Positions 1-9,715 are shown, numbered from the stretch's first letter. The stretch: DNA of 54,457 nt from CALCCV01 sp964388665 (GCA_964388665.1 CAYMBJ010000022.1:1-54457), one strand, 5' to 3'. The notes: generated by a model from the sequence alone, not told the origin. Made by a program: numbers and translations.

Positions 1-55
1 GAAAAGTTCAAAAAGCAGTATGTGAATATTAAGAATTAATATTACAGTGTACTAG

Positions 56-85
56 GGCGAGTTGAGGCGAGTTGAGGCTAGTTCG
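56..85. repeat. 10-bp direct repeat, three units
   Basis: Three tandem 10-bp units (GGCGAGTTGA twice, then the diverged GGCTAGTTCG) lie at 56-65, 66-75 and 76-85. The third unit contains the stop codon (78-80) of the minus-strand membrane protein gene, so the duplication lies at or just past the gene's 3' end. Confidence 0.6.
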
Positions 86-665
86 CGGCCTCTGTGGGAT
101 GGGTTTGGATAAAGCTGCCCATCCACAATAGCACCGCGAGCACATAGATCGTCAGAACAATGTAGGCGGCGGCTTTGCGCTCAAGTTTAAAATTTTCCAC
201 AAGGCCGACAAAGAGCAGATACGCACTGGCGGCAACTCCTAGGCTGATCAGGGCGGGGTGCAAAATGGACAAGACGCGGGAAGCGTACATTGGGATCTGG
301 CACAGCATCACCAAAGTCAAAACAGAGCGAAATGAAAATGTGAATTTGGCCAAATCAGTGGATTTTGCCAGAGGTGTCTTGCGCGCAGTGAGGCAGAGGT
401 GAATGATTCCAGCCATAGTGAAGAGTGAGGCCGAAGAGATGAGCGGTAAAAAAATGAGGTTGAGAGTCAGTTGAAACCAAGAAAAGCTAAGTGCACCACT
501 GATGACGCCAATCAGAAGCATGATTGTGAGATGAAAAATGATGATTCTTGATGTTTGCCAGTTGGGGAGATTTTTTACCAGGGGCATGGGTCGATAAAAA
601 AAACGCAGGGCTTGCTCTGCGTCTTCTTGAAAGGTGTGAACTTCTGTCACATCCCGCATTCCCAT
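78..665 (-). CDS. Integral membrane protein, possibly Yip1-like
   Basis: A 195-residue protein with about five hydrophobic segments (roughly residues 40-62, 68-90, 108-128, 133-155 and 165-186) and a short polar N-terminus. The arrangement, with an amphipathic N-terminal region followed by closely packed helices, resembles the Yip1/YIPF family, but I see no decisive motif and the function is unknown. The ATG at 665 lies one base after the stop codon of the upstream gene (TAATATG), so the two minus-strand genes are probably co-transcribed and translationally coupled. A second ATG two codons later is an alternative start. The stop codon lies inside a small tandem repeat. Confidence 0.7.
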   Translation of the reverse strand: MGMRDVTEVHTFQEDAEQALRFFYRPMPLVKNLPNWQTSRIIIFHLTIMLLIGVISGALSFSWFQLTLNLIFLPLISSASLFTMAGIIHLCLTARKTPLAKSTDLAKFTFSFRSVLTLVMLCQIPMYASRVLSILHPALISLGVAASAYLLFVGLVENFKLERKAAAYIVLTIYVLAVLLWMGSFIQTHPTEAAN

Positions 666-666
666 A

Positions 667-1284
667 TTACAAGTTGGCTCCCAAAGCCATTATTCCTGAA
701 AACTGATTCACTTCGGTATCACTACCGAATGCGCCCAGGTCCATCTGTGAAGCCAAGGAGACAAAAAACTGATTGCCAATCGGTTTTTGAAAATTCAGTC
801 CAATGGAAGGGTGAACCTTCCAATACTCTGTTTTGCTAGAAATTTTGTCCCAAGAATAGTGGCGAACCTGCAGCGAGGTTAAAAATCGCGCACGCCAAGT
901 GTTGACGGGGAGCTCGCCACCAAAACCAAACTGAAAGTCCTGCACGGTGTGCAGATAATCATCGATGCGGACGGGGTTGAGCCAGCGGCCGCCCACTTCG
1001 TAGATGAAGGGCGAATTTTGCGTTTTGAAGGAGGCGTGAAGCGAGGGTCCAATCAGGAAGTTTTGCCCAGTCTGGCCTGTGGGGCTGATGTATTTAAAGA
1101 GATTGGTGTTGAGGGCCAGACGCAGTTCTGGGCTGTCATAGCCCTTGGAAGTGTTTTGCAAAGTGCCTTGTTGCTTCATTCTTGAAAGGTCTTGGACCAT
1201 TTCTTCGTAAGAGATCTCATCAAAGGCCGCGAGGGCTGGTAGTGAACAGATCAGCGTGAATAAAATGAATATTTTTGCTTTCAT
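667..1284 (-). CDS. Secreted protein, probable outer-membrane beta-barrel
   Basis: A 205-residue protein that starts with a typical Sec signal peptide: Lys-Ala-Lys, a hydrophobic core, then a cleavage site after LPALA near residue 19. The mature part has alternating polar and hydrophobic strands with many aromatic residues (for example the stretches around FKYISPTGQ, FIYEVGGRW and VRHYSWDKI). It ends in the short strand IMALGANL. This looks like a small outer-membrane beta-barrel of about eight strands, but no named family is recognised. It is the first gene of a two-gene minus-strand unit with the membrane protein at 78-665. The 1285-1468 gap upstream is divergent and must hold promoters for both directions. 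Confidence 0.7.
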   Translation of the reverse strand: MKAKIFILFTLICSLPALAAFDEISYEEMVQDLSRMKQQGTLQNTSKGYDSPELRLALNTNLFKYISPTGQTGQNFLIGPSLHASFKTQNSPFIYEVGGRWLNPVRIDDYLHTVQDFQFGFGGELPVNTWRARFLTSLQVRHYSWDKISSKTEYWKVHPSIGLNFQKPIGNQFFVSLASQMDLGAFGSDTEVNQFSGIMALGANL

Positions 1285-1468
1285 TGTTAAATTTTAATGA
1301 ACTTTTTCGATTTGCACCAGTTGGGCTAGACCTTTTAGTGCAAATTCTGGGCTGATAGAAGGGGCTAAAAAGTGCCATACTGTGAAGGATGAGATATATG
1401 TAGAGACCTTAGGTACTGCAAGGATTGCAGTTTAGCATGAGCTCTAAATCTAGGACGGATTGACCAGT

Positions 1469-2089
1469 ATGAAATTTGTAAACGGATATTGTGCCTTTTG
1501 TAAAAACAGTCTCAAGATTTTTCCTTACAAGCGCCTTGCTTGGCAACATGTGGTGCTGTTGCTGCCCTTTTCGCTAGTCACTGGATATGTACTAAAAGGT
1601 GATTTTGACTTAAGGACTCTGATTTTATTTTTTGTATTTCTTTTTGCGGCTGAGCTCATGATTCAATTTCGCTGGCGCACAAGCATCCAGTGCAAACGTT
1701 GCGGGTTTGACCCTGTGCTTTATTTAAAAGACAATGCGGAAGCTGCCAAGCGAGTGAAGAACTTTCTAGAAATTCAACGCATGGAGAACCCACTGTTTCG
1801 TGATCCCTTTCTCACTCGCCGAAAGTGGCGTGAGATCGAGGACTCAGGCGTGCCACTGGTGGATCGGCGCTCGCTCTTTCATTCCAGTGAATTGCGCGCC
1901 AATGATGAGCTTTCCAATAGAGTGGTCGCCAGTGCAAATGCAAAAATCCAGGTACCCAAAACTTCCTCGGCGTTGAAGTCGTCGTCTGCGATCGTCGGCG
2001 GTCGTGCGGTGGCCAAGGAAGACGTTAAATTGAAGGCAAAACAGCTCTTGACGGAGAGTAAAGGTGATTCACCCACGATGTTACAGTAA
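1469..2089 (+). CDS. Zinc-ribbon membrane protein, function unknown
   Basis: A 206-residue protein with two CxxC pairs (C8/C11 and C75/C78) flanking two hydrophobic helices (about residues 28-43 and 48-66). The pairs would come together as a zinc ribbon on the cytoplasmic side. The C-terminal 120 residues are polar and rich in Ser, Ala and Lys, and are probably unstructured. I chose ATG 1469 because AGGACGG (1452-1458) sits ten bases upstream; a TTG at 1460 in the same frame is too close to that site. The gene stands alone between divergent and convergent neighbours. No function is assigned. Confidence 0.75.
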   Translation: MKFVNGYCAFCKNSLKIFPYKRLAWQHVVLLLPFSLVTGYVLKGDFDLRTLILFFVFLFAAELMIQFRWRTSIQCKRCGFDPVLYLKDNAEAAKRVKNFLEIQRMENPLFRDPFLTRRKWREIEDSGVPLVDRRSLFHSSELRANDELSNRVVASANAKIQVPKTSSALKSSSAIVGGRAVAKEDVKLKAKQLLTESKGDSPTMLQ

Positions 2090-2145
2090 AATCAGATACT
2101 CTGAGGTGATTTAGTTATCGCTTCATTTAGGCGATGCGATAATAC

Positions 2146-5100
2146 TTACTGCTCTATCCAGGCTTGAGAGGCGTACCAAGTCGTCTCACCACCAATGATC
2201 ATGAACTGGTATATGGTCTCTTTGTTTGCTGCTGTGGCCGGTGCCGGAGCACTGCCCATGTCCCATTTGAGAGATTGACTCGTATTGGGCGCCCAAGTGA
2301 GCGTGCGATTGCCGGTACCATCCTGCTTGACTCGAATGATGAGCGTATAGGCTGAGTCAGCCGGGATACTGGTGATCACAGGCAAAGTGATTGTGGTGTT
2401 GGCCGTAAGAGTGATGCGGCGAACGTTTTTAGCGACATCGGGGATCGTGTAGTTTGCGGTGGAGTTCGCAGAAGTGGCCACGCCGTCGACAGAAGCCATT
2501 GCGCGAACAGTTCCGTTAACATCAAGAGTTGTTTGAGGGTTGTTAGTTCCAATTCCAAGTGTTCCGGCGAGATAGTTGATCACGGAAGCGCCCAACTGAT
2601 AGACTCCATAGTTTGTTACATCTGTATCAGCCATATTTAAGTAAACACCATACTGCGTTCCACCTGTTGAATTGCCTTGAAACTGATTTTGAACAACTAA
2701 ACCATAGGCTGTGTCTAGATTAAAAGTTGTAAGATCAGTAACATTTCCATAGGTCAATTGCGCTTTGGCATCATTAGTTCCAGCGAGGACAGACATCGTG
2801 CCATATAATTCGGTTGTTCCGGCACCAGTAGTCGCGTTGTCACCAGAAATTGCGAGAAGAGTGGTTGAGTTGGCCGAAGCAGAGCTTCCTGATGCGTATC
2901 CATAGATCTTTTGTAGTTCGTTTGAAGCAGCTGGGCTAAAAGATTTATTTAGGTGCAATTGAGCAGTTGGAGAGGCGGTGCCAATACCGAAATTTCCACT
3001 AAGAATGTAGCTTTTGGCTGCAGAATTGGAATGAAATTTAAAGGCGGTGGTCCCAGCAGAGTTTTTGATTTCTAAGGAGCCATTTCCAGATCCGTCTTCG
3101 TAAAAGCGACCAAGTGCAGTGGTGCTGCCTGATCTTTCTAGAGTCAAAACATCTGTGCTCACTGCAGAACTTTTGATATGAACTTTCGCCGTAGGAACTG
3201 AAACTCCAACGCCAACATTACCGGTGTTGTAATAGATATCACTACCAGTAGTGGTCCACTGGCTGGGAGTGCCAATGCCGAGATCTGTTTTCACTTCCGC
3301 AACTGTGCGCAGTTCGTAACCGGTGCCACCAGCGTTAACGCGCAACATGTTGCCGGCATTGCCGATAATTGTCGAAGGATTCAGTCTAGCATCATCACCG
3401 GCAGCCACGGTGCCAATACCTGTGCCGACGTTGAGAGTGGCCGCGCCGCCAAGCGCAAGGCTTGTTCTGGCTTGGGCCGGAGTTTTTAAAACAAAATTTG
3501 TGCCGTTGCCAACAATAAAATTATCTGTGGTGGCGGCAAGTGCTGCAATATCGGCAAGTCTTGCGGCATAGGCCTGCACGTCAGTACCAATTACAAGACC
3601 CAAATTAGTCCTGGCGCCAGTGTCGGTGGTGGCACCAGTTCCACCTTTGGCGACGCTGAGTGTGCCGCCGAGGCTGGAGAGGGTGAGGTTGGCTTCGTTA
3701 ACATCAACATCGAGTTCATTGTTTCCAGTGTCATCGGTGATTGTGACTTTGTTTGAACCGGCATTGATCTTTTTCAGTTCGAAGTTCACGCCAGTTTTTT
3801 GTTTATAAATACCTACACCAGCCGTACCGATATTCGACACTGTGTTGGTTTCGCCGCCGCCCCCGGAAACCGTTAGAGTCTGCCAAGAAGAAGTGTTGCA
3901 AAATTGTAAATTGCCACCGTTGTAGCGAATGGTACCAGCATAGCTTGCGCCGCAGGTCTCACCGCCGTCGCCGACGGTGACTGATCCAGCAACAGAGAGT
4001 TTAGTTAGCGGCGTCGTGGTGCCGATTCCGATTCTGCCGGTGGCATCAACAAAAAGATCGGAGGTGTTCAATGAGCCGCTATTATTCCCTCGACCAATCG
4101 AAAGGGTGCCATTTGAGGCGTAGGTCGACAAGTAGGCTGAGTTTGCAGGCACGCTCGATGTTGCTGTGTTTTTGTTTATTCCCAGATAGAGTGCCTGGGT
4201 TCCGTCTTTATTTATCATTATTCCATAGAGATTTCCTGCAACGGGACTTGCGCCTGAATTGAAATCGGCAATAGAGCCTGCATCTGTTGCGCTACCGGCT
4301 GGAGCTTTTACGACCAAAGGTAGAGTTGGATTTGATGTACCAATGCCGACATTACCTGTGCTTCCAACAGTCATATACGTCGTCGATCCCGTACCGTTCC
4401 TGAACGCGTGGCCACTGCCCGAATCCATGTAAATCCAGTTATTGGCGGCTTCGAGAAGTACGTAAGAATTATCTGATTTTAAGCGCACGGCTGGGGTGCT
4501 TCTGACTACTCCCTCGCCGACACCAGTTATTAAAATACCACCGCCATCAAGATGAAGTTTATCTAGAGGATTCGTAGTTCCGATACCAACATTGCCGGCA
4601 GAATCAATTCGCATCCTCTCGGTGTTGTTTGTGCCGAACGCCAATGGGTTGGCCTGTTGCACGTTTAGATAACCCATATTGGCCCAACCCGAAGCAGCGG
4701 AGTTGCCCACTCCAACACCAAGGGAAATTGAGCTCGTGCTATTTAAAAACGAGGCAGCGCTCCATCCGTCAGCACTTTGCTGTTGTACTTTTAAAGGTGC
4801 ACCGCCCGCAGTGTTATCAACTATATGAAGGCGATTTGCTGGCGCCGCGGTACCAATTCCGACATTGCCAGTATTGTAATAGATATCGCTACCGGTGGTG
4901 GTCCATTGGCTAGAAGTGCCGATGCCAAGATCTGTTTTCACTTCGGCAATGGTGCGAAGTTCGTAGCCCGTGCCACCAGCATTCACGCGCAGCATATTGC
5001 CGGCGTTACCAACGACAGTCGAAGGATTGAGGCGGGCATCGTTGCCTGCGGTCACAGTCGAACCTGAGGTTCCCACTGGCAATCGGGCCACGGCAATCGT

Positions 5101-8100
5101 GCCAGCCGTGATCTTAGAGGCGTCCAATGAGTCAATGGCAGCGCAGGAGAACTGATCTGTGACTGCACTCCAAGTCAGGGTTTGATTGGCCGCACAGTTG
5201 GGTGCGCTAAAGAGATTTCCAGCCACACTGCTCTTGAGATCACCGATATTGAGGGCAGTTCCTGCCCAATCAGTGCCGTTGTATTTTAGAAATGTTCCGC
5301 TCCCTGGGGTGGTTGCATTGACCGCAACACCTTGAAGTTTTGCCACTGTTGGATTGGGATAAGTTCCTGAAAGATCACCGCCAGCAGAGCCTGAAGGCGC
5401 GCGCGAATTTGAGAGGCGGGAGTCATCAGCTTTCACTGCTTTTGCTGCTGCGGATTCGGCGTCTGTTGCCAGCTGCAAAATACCCGCGGCAGCTGTTGTT
5501 CCTGCATTCACACCGATAATAGGAGCAGACGCTGTTCCTGTGTTCACAACAGGAGAGGTTACCGAAAGTGATGTTACACCCGTTCCTGAGATTCCCAGTG
5601 TCTGCCATGAAGAGGTGTTGCAAAATTGTAAATTGCCACCATTGTAGCGAATGGTTCCGGCATAACTGGCTCCGCAAGTCTCACCGCCATCGCCGACGGT
5701 GATAGATCCGGAAACATGTAGGCGAGTTTGGGGGGAGGATGTGCTAATGCCGACGTTGCCATTGTCGAGAATAACTAGCTGGTGAGTTTCTACGGTCCAA
5801 CTGTCATTGGCCTTTCCCAAGACAATATTGCCCAGTTCATTCATGAGGTATTTTGTTCTCTGATCAGCAGGGGCTCCGCCAGAATAGAATGCATTGTAGG
5901 TTCTGTTTCCGGAATTTGAAACCGCATTGAAGCCCGCAGAACTGGTGTTTGTTGCATGGGCTTTGACCCACGCTCCACCGCTGGCTCGAGTGACTGTTAG
6001 GGCGTCGCTTGGGTTGGTGGTACCAATTCCGACATTGCCAGTATTGTAATAGATGTCGCTACCTGTGGTGGTCCACTGGCTAGGAGTGCCAATGCCGAGA
6101 TCGGTTTTCGTTTGAGCGACAGTGCGAAGCTCGTAGCCCGTGCCTCCGGCATTGACTCGCAACATGCTGCCCGCATCGCCGCCAACAGTGGCGGGATTTA
6201 AACGAGCATCGTCACCGGCGGCGACTGTGCCAGCACCTGTGCCGACATTGAGAGTGGCGGCGCCGCCAAGTGCTAGGCTTGTTCTGGCTTGGGCCGGAGT
6301 TTTTAAAACAAAATTAGTGCCGTTGCCAACAATGAAATTGTCAGTGGTGGCTGAAAGAGCTGCGATATCGGCAAGTCGTGCGGCATAGGCTTGCACGTCT
6401 GTGCCAATCACCAAACCTAAATTGGTGCGAGCTCCAGAGTCAGTGGTGGCACCAGTTCCACCTTTGGCCACGTTGAGGGTGCCGCCAAGGTTGGAGAGGG
6501 TGAGGTTGGCTTCGTTAACATCTACATCGAGTTCGTTGTTACCAGTGTCATCGGTGATTGTGACTTTGTTTGAACCGGCATTGATCTTCTTAAGTTCAAA
6601 ATCCACACCATTTTTTTGTTTCAATACACCAACTCCAGCTGTGCCGATGTTGGATGCGGTGTTGACTTCACCACCTGCGCCTTGATTCACCCAAGAGAGC
6701 ACGCCATTGCCATCAGTGGCGAGCACCTGATTGAGGGCGCCTTCATCAGCGGGCAGAGTAAGAGTGTAGTTGGTGGTGAGCACTCCCGTGGCGGGAGTTT
6801 GAATGAGCACTGAATTTGTAGAATCGGAATCATAAACATAAAGAGATTTTCCAGAAACGCTGGTGCCGCTGAAGCTAGCGCCAGTGATGGCGCCGGTTGT
6901 GGTGATGGCGCCCGAAGTGTTGATAGCGGTTGTGCCACCGATGGTGCCGCCGCTGACAGCGCTGCCGCTGATGGCAATGGCGCTGCAGGAGAACTGATCG
7001 GTGACAGCACTCCAAGAGAGAGTTTCGGCGGCAGTGCAATTGGGAGCGCTGAATAGGCTGCCGGCAACGCTACTCTTGAGATCACCGATATTGATAGCGG
7101 TTCCAGCCCAATCAGTGCCATTGTATTTTAGAAATGTTCCACTCACTGGGGCTGTGGCATTGACCGCAACACCTTGAAGTTTTGCCACTGTGGGGTTGGG
7201 GTAAGTTCCTGAGAGATCGCCGCCGGCAGAGCCTGAGGGTGCGCGCGAATTCGAGAGGCGTGAGTCATCGGCTTTGACGGCCTTTGCAGCTGCGGATTCG
7301 GCGTCTGTTGCCAGCTGCAAAATACCTGCGGCACTTGTGGTTCCGGCATTGACACCAATGATGGGAGCTGTTGCTGTTCCGCTGTTCACAACGGGCGAGG
7401 TGACAGAGACAGAAGTGACTGAGCCGGTGGACGGTGTGATCCATGAAAGCACTCCAGAGCCATTGGTGGAGAGAACTTCGCCGGGGCCACCAGCCGTGGT
7501 TGGCAGAGTGAGAACGTAGTTGGTGGTGAGTGCTCCCGTAGCAGGAGTTTGTAAAGTGATGCTGTTGGAATTGTCAGAATCAAATACCTGAAAGCTGCGG
7601 CCACTATAGCCCGCACCTGAAAAGTTGTTGCCGGTGATGTTGCCCGTGGTGGAGAGATTGCCAGTGGTGTTGATGGCGGTGGAGCCGGCGATGGTTCCTG
7701 AGGTGAGGGCATCACCAGAAACTTTTCCAGCGGTGGTCAATGTGGGTATGTCGGCTTCTACCAATGAGGCCGATCCAGACGATACGCGACCTTGGGCATC
7801 CGTGGTGACTTTGTAGTAGGTTCCGGCAGTGCCTACGCTCGGCATGCTGATCGTGCCCACACCAGTAATGGTGCCACCGGATAGACCCGCGCCCGCACTG
7901 ATGGAGGTCACGGTACCTCCTGAAGAGGTGGCGGCAATACAGGTCAAGGCGCCAGCGCCATTGTCTTTTAAAAACTCGTTCACGCCGCAAACAGGAAGTG
8001 CCGATTTAGCAAAGCTCTGAACGGTGGGATCAAGTTCTGTGAAGCTACTCAGAGGGACATAGGCTTCCCAGTTGGCGCCGTTCCAGCGCAACGCTTGCCC

Positions 8101-8796
8101 AGGGATCAGAGAGGGAATGCTGATGCCATTCAGTTTGCCAGGCTTTTCGTATTGTGTGGAGGTGCCGGCCACAACGGAAGTGAGTTCGTTGTATTGTGCG
8201 GTGGTCATTGGTGAAATGTTGCCAAGACTGCCATCAGCCTCTTGGACGCGAAGTAAGGATTTGGAATTGAAGCCACCCACTTGCTTGGATTCGATAGCCT
8301 GCGGAACAAAATTTAGACTCTGCATGGGCAGAGGCTCCCAGTCGTTCAGGCCTGAGTACTTGAAAAAAACCTGCATCTTGCGTCCATCGGCTTCGTTGGG
8401 ATTGTAGCTGTTGCCGATAGCACAACCCGTAGCAAAGCTAAAGGAGCCGCGGTTAGCAAAGGCGCGATCCAATGAGAAGCCAGAACTGTCTGTGCGCGTG
8501 CCGCCGCCGTCGTTGATGGTCAAGGCAAAGACACCCTTGGAGCCCACCATGTTCAAAGTCTTTAATTCTTCGTACAACAAGCAGTTCTCTGTTCCCGGAG
8601 TGCGAATCTGAATTCGAAACTGCACGGCTTGAGACTCAAGGGGAGCACCGGTTGGCAATAGGATCCGCCCCTGGTAGGTGATACCAGAATTGCCAGCTTG
8701 GCCAAAGGCCACAGCAGACTGTGCAAGCACAAGCATTGCTGTTAGCGCTTTGCACTTTAGGTGTCTCTTCAGAATGAATCTGTTTAGAGTTGACAT
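2146..8796 (-). CDS. Giant mosaic fibre protein (tail-fibre/MAT-like surface adhesin)
   Basis: A 2216-residue secreted protein. The start is ATG 8796, preceded by AAAGGAGTGAATTT; a GTG at 8817 is upstream of that site and unlikely. A signal peptide ends near the VAFGQA sequence. An N-terminal module of about 200 residues begins ITYQGRIL and has two cysteines. The shaft follows, made of modules seen in phage tail-fibre-like proteins: about ten NVGIGTxNP turns, GGDLSGTYPNPTV modules, KGGTGATT modules and LRVNAGGTGYELRT modules. A distinct C-terminal tip of about 90 residues ends in WIEQ; no S74 intramolecular chaperone is visible. Such proteins form trimeric fibres. In Bdellovibrio, MAT proteins of this build are reported to recognise prey or build the vesicle surface. 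Assignment to MATs here is by architecture and context. It is the largest gene in the window. Confidence 0.85.
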   Translation of the reverse strand: MSTLNRFILKRHLKCKALTAMLVLAQSAVAFGQAGNSGITYQGRILLPTGAPLESQAVQFRIQIRTPGTENCLLYEELKTLNMVGSKGVFALTINDGGGTRTDSSGFSLDRAFANRGSFSFATGCAIGNSYNPNEADGRKMQVFFKYSGLNDWEPLPMQSLNFVPQAIESKQVGGFNSKSLLRVQEADGSLGNISPMTTAQYNELTSVVAGTSTQYEKPGKLNGISIPSLIPGQALRWNGANWEAYVPLSSFTELDPTVQSFAKSALPVCGVNEFLKDNGAGALTCIAATSSGGTVTSISAGAGLSGGTITGVGTISMPSVGTAGTYYKVTTDAQGRVSSGSASLVEADIPTLTTAGKVSGDALTSGTIAGSTAINTTGNLSTTGNITGNNFSGAGYSGRSFQVFDSDNSNSITLQTPATGALTTNYVLTLPTTAGGPGEVLSTNGSGVLSWITPSTGSVTSVSVTSPVVNSGTATAPIIGVNAGTTSAAGILQLATDAESAAAKAVKADDSRLSNSRAPSGSAGGDLSGTYPNPTVAKLQGVAVNATAPVSGTFLKYNGTDWAGTAINIGDLKSSVAGSLFSAPNCTAAETLSWSAVTDQFSCSAIAISGSAVSGGTIGGTTAINTSGAITTTGAITGASFSGTSVSGKSLYVYDSDSTNSVLIQTPATGVLTTNYTLTLPADEGALNQVLATDGNGVLSWVNQGAGGEVNTASNIGTAGVGVLKQKNGVDFELKKINAGSNKVTITDDTGNNELDVDVNEANLTLSNLGGTLNVAKGGTGATTDSGARTNLGLVIGTDVQAYAARLADIAALSATTDNFIVGNGTNFVLKTPAQARTSLALGGAATLNVGTGAGTVAAGDDARLNPATVGGDAGSMLRVNAGGTGYELRTVAQTKTDLGIGTPSQWTTTGSDIYYNTGNVGIGTTNPSDALTVTRASGGAWVKAHATNTSSAGFNAVSNSGNRTYNAFYSGGAPADQRTKYLMNELGNIVLGKANDSWTVETHQLVILDNGNVGISTSSPQTRLHVSGSITVGDGGETCGASYAGTIRYNGGNLQFCNTSSWQTLGISGTGVTSLSVTSPVVNTGTASAPIIGVNAGTTAAAGILQLATDAESAAAKAVKADDSRLSNSRAPSGSAGGDLSGTYPNPTVAKLQGVAVNATTPGSGTFLKYNGTDWAGTALNIGDLKSSVAGNLFSAPNCAANQTLTWSAVTDQFSCAAIDSLDASKITAGTIAVARLPVGTSGSTVTAGNDARLNPSTVVGNAGNMLRVNAGGTGYELRTIAEVKTDLGIGTSSQWTTTGSDIYYNTGNVGIGTAAPANRLHIVDNTAGGAPLKVQQQSADGWSAASFLNSTSSISLGVGVGNSAASGWANMGYLNVQQANPLAFGTNNTERMRIDSAGNVGIGTTNPLDKLHLDGGGILITGVGEGVVRSTPAVRLKSDNSYVLLEAANNWIYMDSGSGHAFRNGTGSTTYMTVGSTGNVGIGTSNPTLPLVVKAPAGSATDAGSIADFNSGASPVAGNLYGIMINKDGTQALYLGINKNTATSSVPANSAYLSTYASNGTLSIGRGNNSGSLNTSDLFVDATGRIGIGTTTPLTKLSVAGSVTVGDGGETCGASYAGTIRYNGGNLQFCNTSSWQTLTVSGGGGETNTVSNIGTAGVGIYKQKTGVNFELKKINAGSNKVTITDDTGNNELDVDVNEANLTLSSLGGTLSVAKGGTGATTDTGARTNLGLVIGTDVQAYAARLADIAALAATTDNFIVGNGTNFVLKTPAQARTSLALGGAATLNVGTGIGTVAAGDDARLNPSTIIGNAGNMLRVNAGGTGYELRTVAEVKTDLGIGTPSQWTTTGSDIYYNTGNVGVGVSVPTAKVHIKSSAVSTDVLTLERSGSTTALGRFYEDGSGNGSLEIKNSAGTTAFKFHSNSAAKSYILSGNFGIGTASPTAQLHLNKSFSPAASNELQKIYGYASGSSASANSTTLLAISGDNATTGAGTTELYGTMSVLAGTNDAKAQLTYGNVTDLTTFNLDTAYGLVVQNQFQGNSTGGTQYGVYLNMADTDVTNYGVYQLGASVINYLAGTLGIGTNNPQTTLDVNGTVRAMASVDGVATSANSTANYTIPDVAKNVRRITLTANTTITLPVITSIPADSAYTLIIRVKQDGTGNRTLTWAPNTSQSLKWDMGSAPAPATAANKETIYQFMIIGGETTWYASQAWIEQ
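3221..7600 (-). repeat. Long internal direct repeats in the fibre gene
   Basis: DNA blocks recur with high identity within the fibre gene. Block 1, encoding the GTGYELRT to YYNTGNVG shaft module, occurs at about 3221-3393, 4871-5041 and 6041-6213. Block 2 (about 455 bp) occurs at 3394-3850 and 6214-6670. Block 3, encoding a GDGGETCGASYAGTIRYN module, occurs at about 3873-3992 and 5594-5713. Block 4, encoding the DLSGTYPNPTV module, occurs at about 5148-5570 and 6984-7409. Blocks 1 and 2 are contiguous in two of the copies, so a unit of over 600 bp has been duplicated. Boundaries are approximate, by eye. Confidence 0.85.
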
Positions 8797-8903
8797 AAAT
8801 TCACTCCTTTTAATCACCTACGTACCACTGCCTTGTGTTTCGGAATGACGTAGTCAGGACTTTAATCGGAAGTTGTCTGGAATTAGGACTAACGCCCAGT
8901 TCT

Positions 8904-8932
8904 TTGACAAACTTCTTTGATTTCTAAGTATT
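8904..8932 (+). promoter_or_regulatory. Possible sigma70-type promoter for the TPR gene
   Basis: A perfect -35 box TTGACA (8904-8909) is followed after 17 bases by AGTATT (8927-8932), a weak -10 match. It lies in the 215-bp divergent region between the fibre gene and the TPR gene and points toward the latter. The -10 element is poor, so this is a candidate only. Confidence 0.3.
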
Positions 8933-9011
8933 TGAATCTTTTTGATGCAGATTGTGGCGTATCTGATTGAGTCACTCTTTAGAGATTCTCAGTATTGGCC
9001 GATGAAGAATC

Positions 9012-9677
9012 ATGTACAAAAGAGTTGCTTACCTGTACACATTTACCGTTTTATTTTTTCTTGCACTGGGATCATTCGTCTCTTTTCGGATATACTTTGC
9101 AACTGACAAAACTTTGCCGGCAACCATAGCCAGATTGCAGCACCAGCTGGCCGGTGTGGAGAGGGACAATCGAGTGCTCGAAGCTCGCTATCTGGATCTT
9201 CATCAAAGTGCGGCGGCCTATCTGCCAGATCTTCCCGAGTTTAAAAATTTGAATTCAACACTAAGAAAACCGGCAGCGTCATTGGTTCTCAATACGCCAG
9301 AATTTTTGTTTGACCAGGCCCGCACCTACTTTCGGCTTAAAAAGTATGATGAAGCCAAGGTGGTCTTTGAGTCGTTGATCGAGGAGTTTCCCAATAGCAG
9401 TCAGACAATTCCAGCTTATTTTTTTCTGGGTGAATCACAGTTTCTTTTAAAGGACCAAGCGGACTGTTTAAAAACCATAGAGGCGATGGTGGAACTCTTT
9501 CCACAGCATGAGCTCACAGGTCACTTGCTCTTTCGTTTAGTGGACATTATGGTGCAAAGGGGCAAGGATCGTCAGGCAACTCAGATCATCCAAGTTCTTA
9601 AGACGCAGTTTCCCGCAAGCAAGGAAATTAAGAGTCGGGCCCAGTACGAGGAAGAGCGTCTTTCAGAGGTGCTTTGA
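9012..9677 (+). CDS. Membrane-anchored TPR protein (CpoB/YbgF-like layout)
   Basis: A 221-residue protein with an N-terminal uncleaved signal anchor (about residues 8-29), a coiled-coil stretch (about 35-65) and three tetratricopeptide-like repeats from about residue 95 onward (motifs such as QARTYFRLKKYDEAKVVF and AYFFLGESQFLLKD). The coiled coil followed by periplasmic TPRs matches the layout of CpoB/YbgF proteins of the Tol-Pal system, but no Tol genes are nearby, so only the architecture is claimed. The start ATG 9012 has only a weak upstream purine stretch. The stop overlaps or closely precedes the next reading frame, so the two genes are likely co-transcribed. Confidence 0.7.
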   Translation: MYKRVAYLYTFTVLFFLALGSFVSFRIYFATDKTLPATIARLQHQLAGVERDNRVLEARYLDLHQSAAAYLPDLPEFKNLNSTLRKPAASLVLNTPEFLFDQARTYFRLKKYDEAKVVFESLIEEFPNSSQTIPAYFFLGESQFLLKDQADCLKTIEAMVELFPQHELTGHLLFRLVDIMVQRGKDRQATQIIQVLKTQFPASKEIKSRAQYEEERLSEVL

Positions 9678-9715
9678 TTCTGAGTTCAATGGCAAGAAAG
9701 ATGGAAAAGGTTTTC

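Noticed and set aside
3221..7600. Fibre repeats as a CRISPR or VNTR array
   Set aside because: The blocks are long, coding and in frame, with no spacers of constant length.
2164..8611. Many plus-strand frames of 60-110 codons across the fibre gene
   Set aside because: They repeat in step with the fibre repeats and lack start signals; the minus-strand frame of 6.6 kb explains the region.
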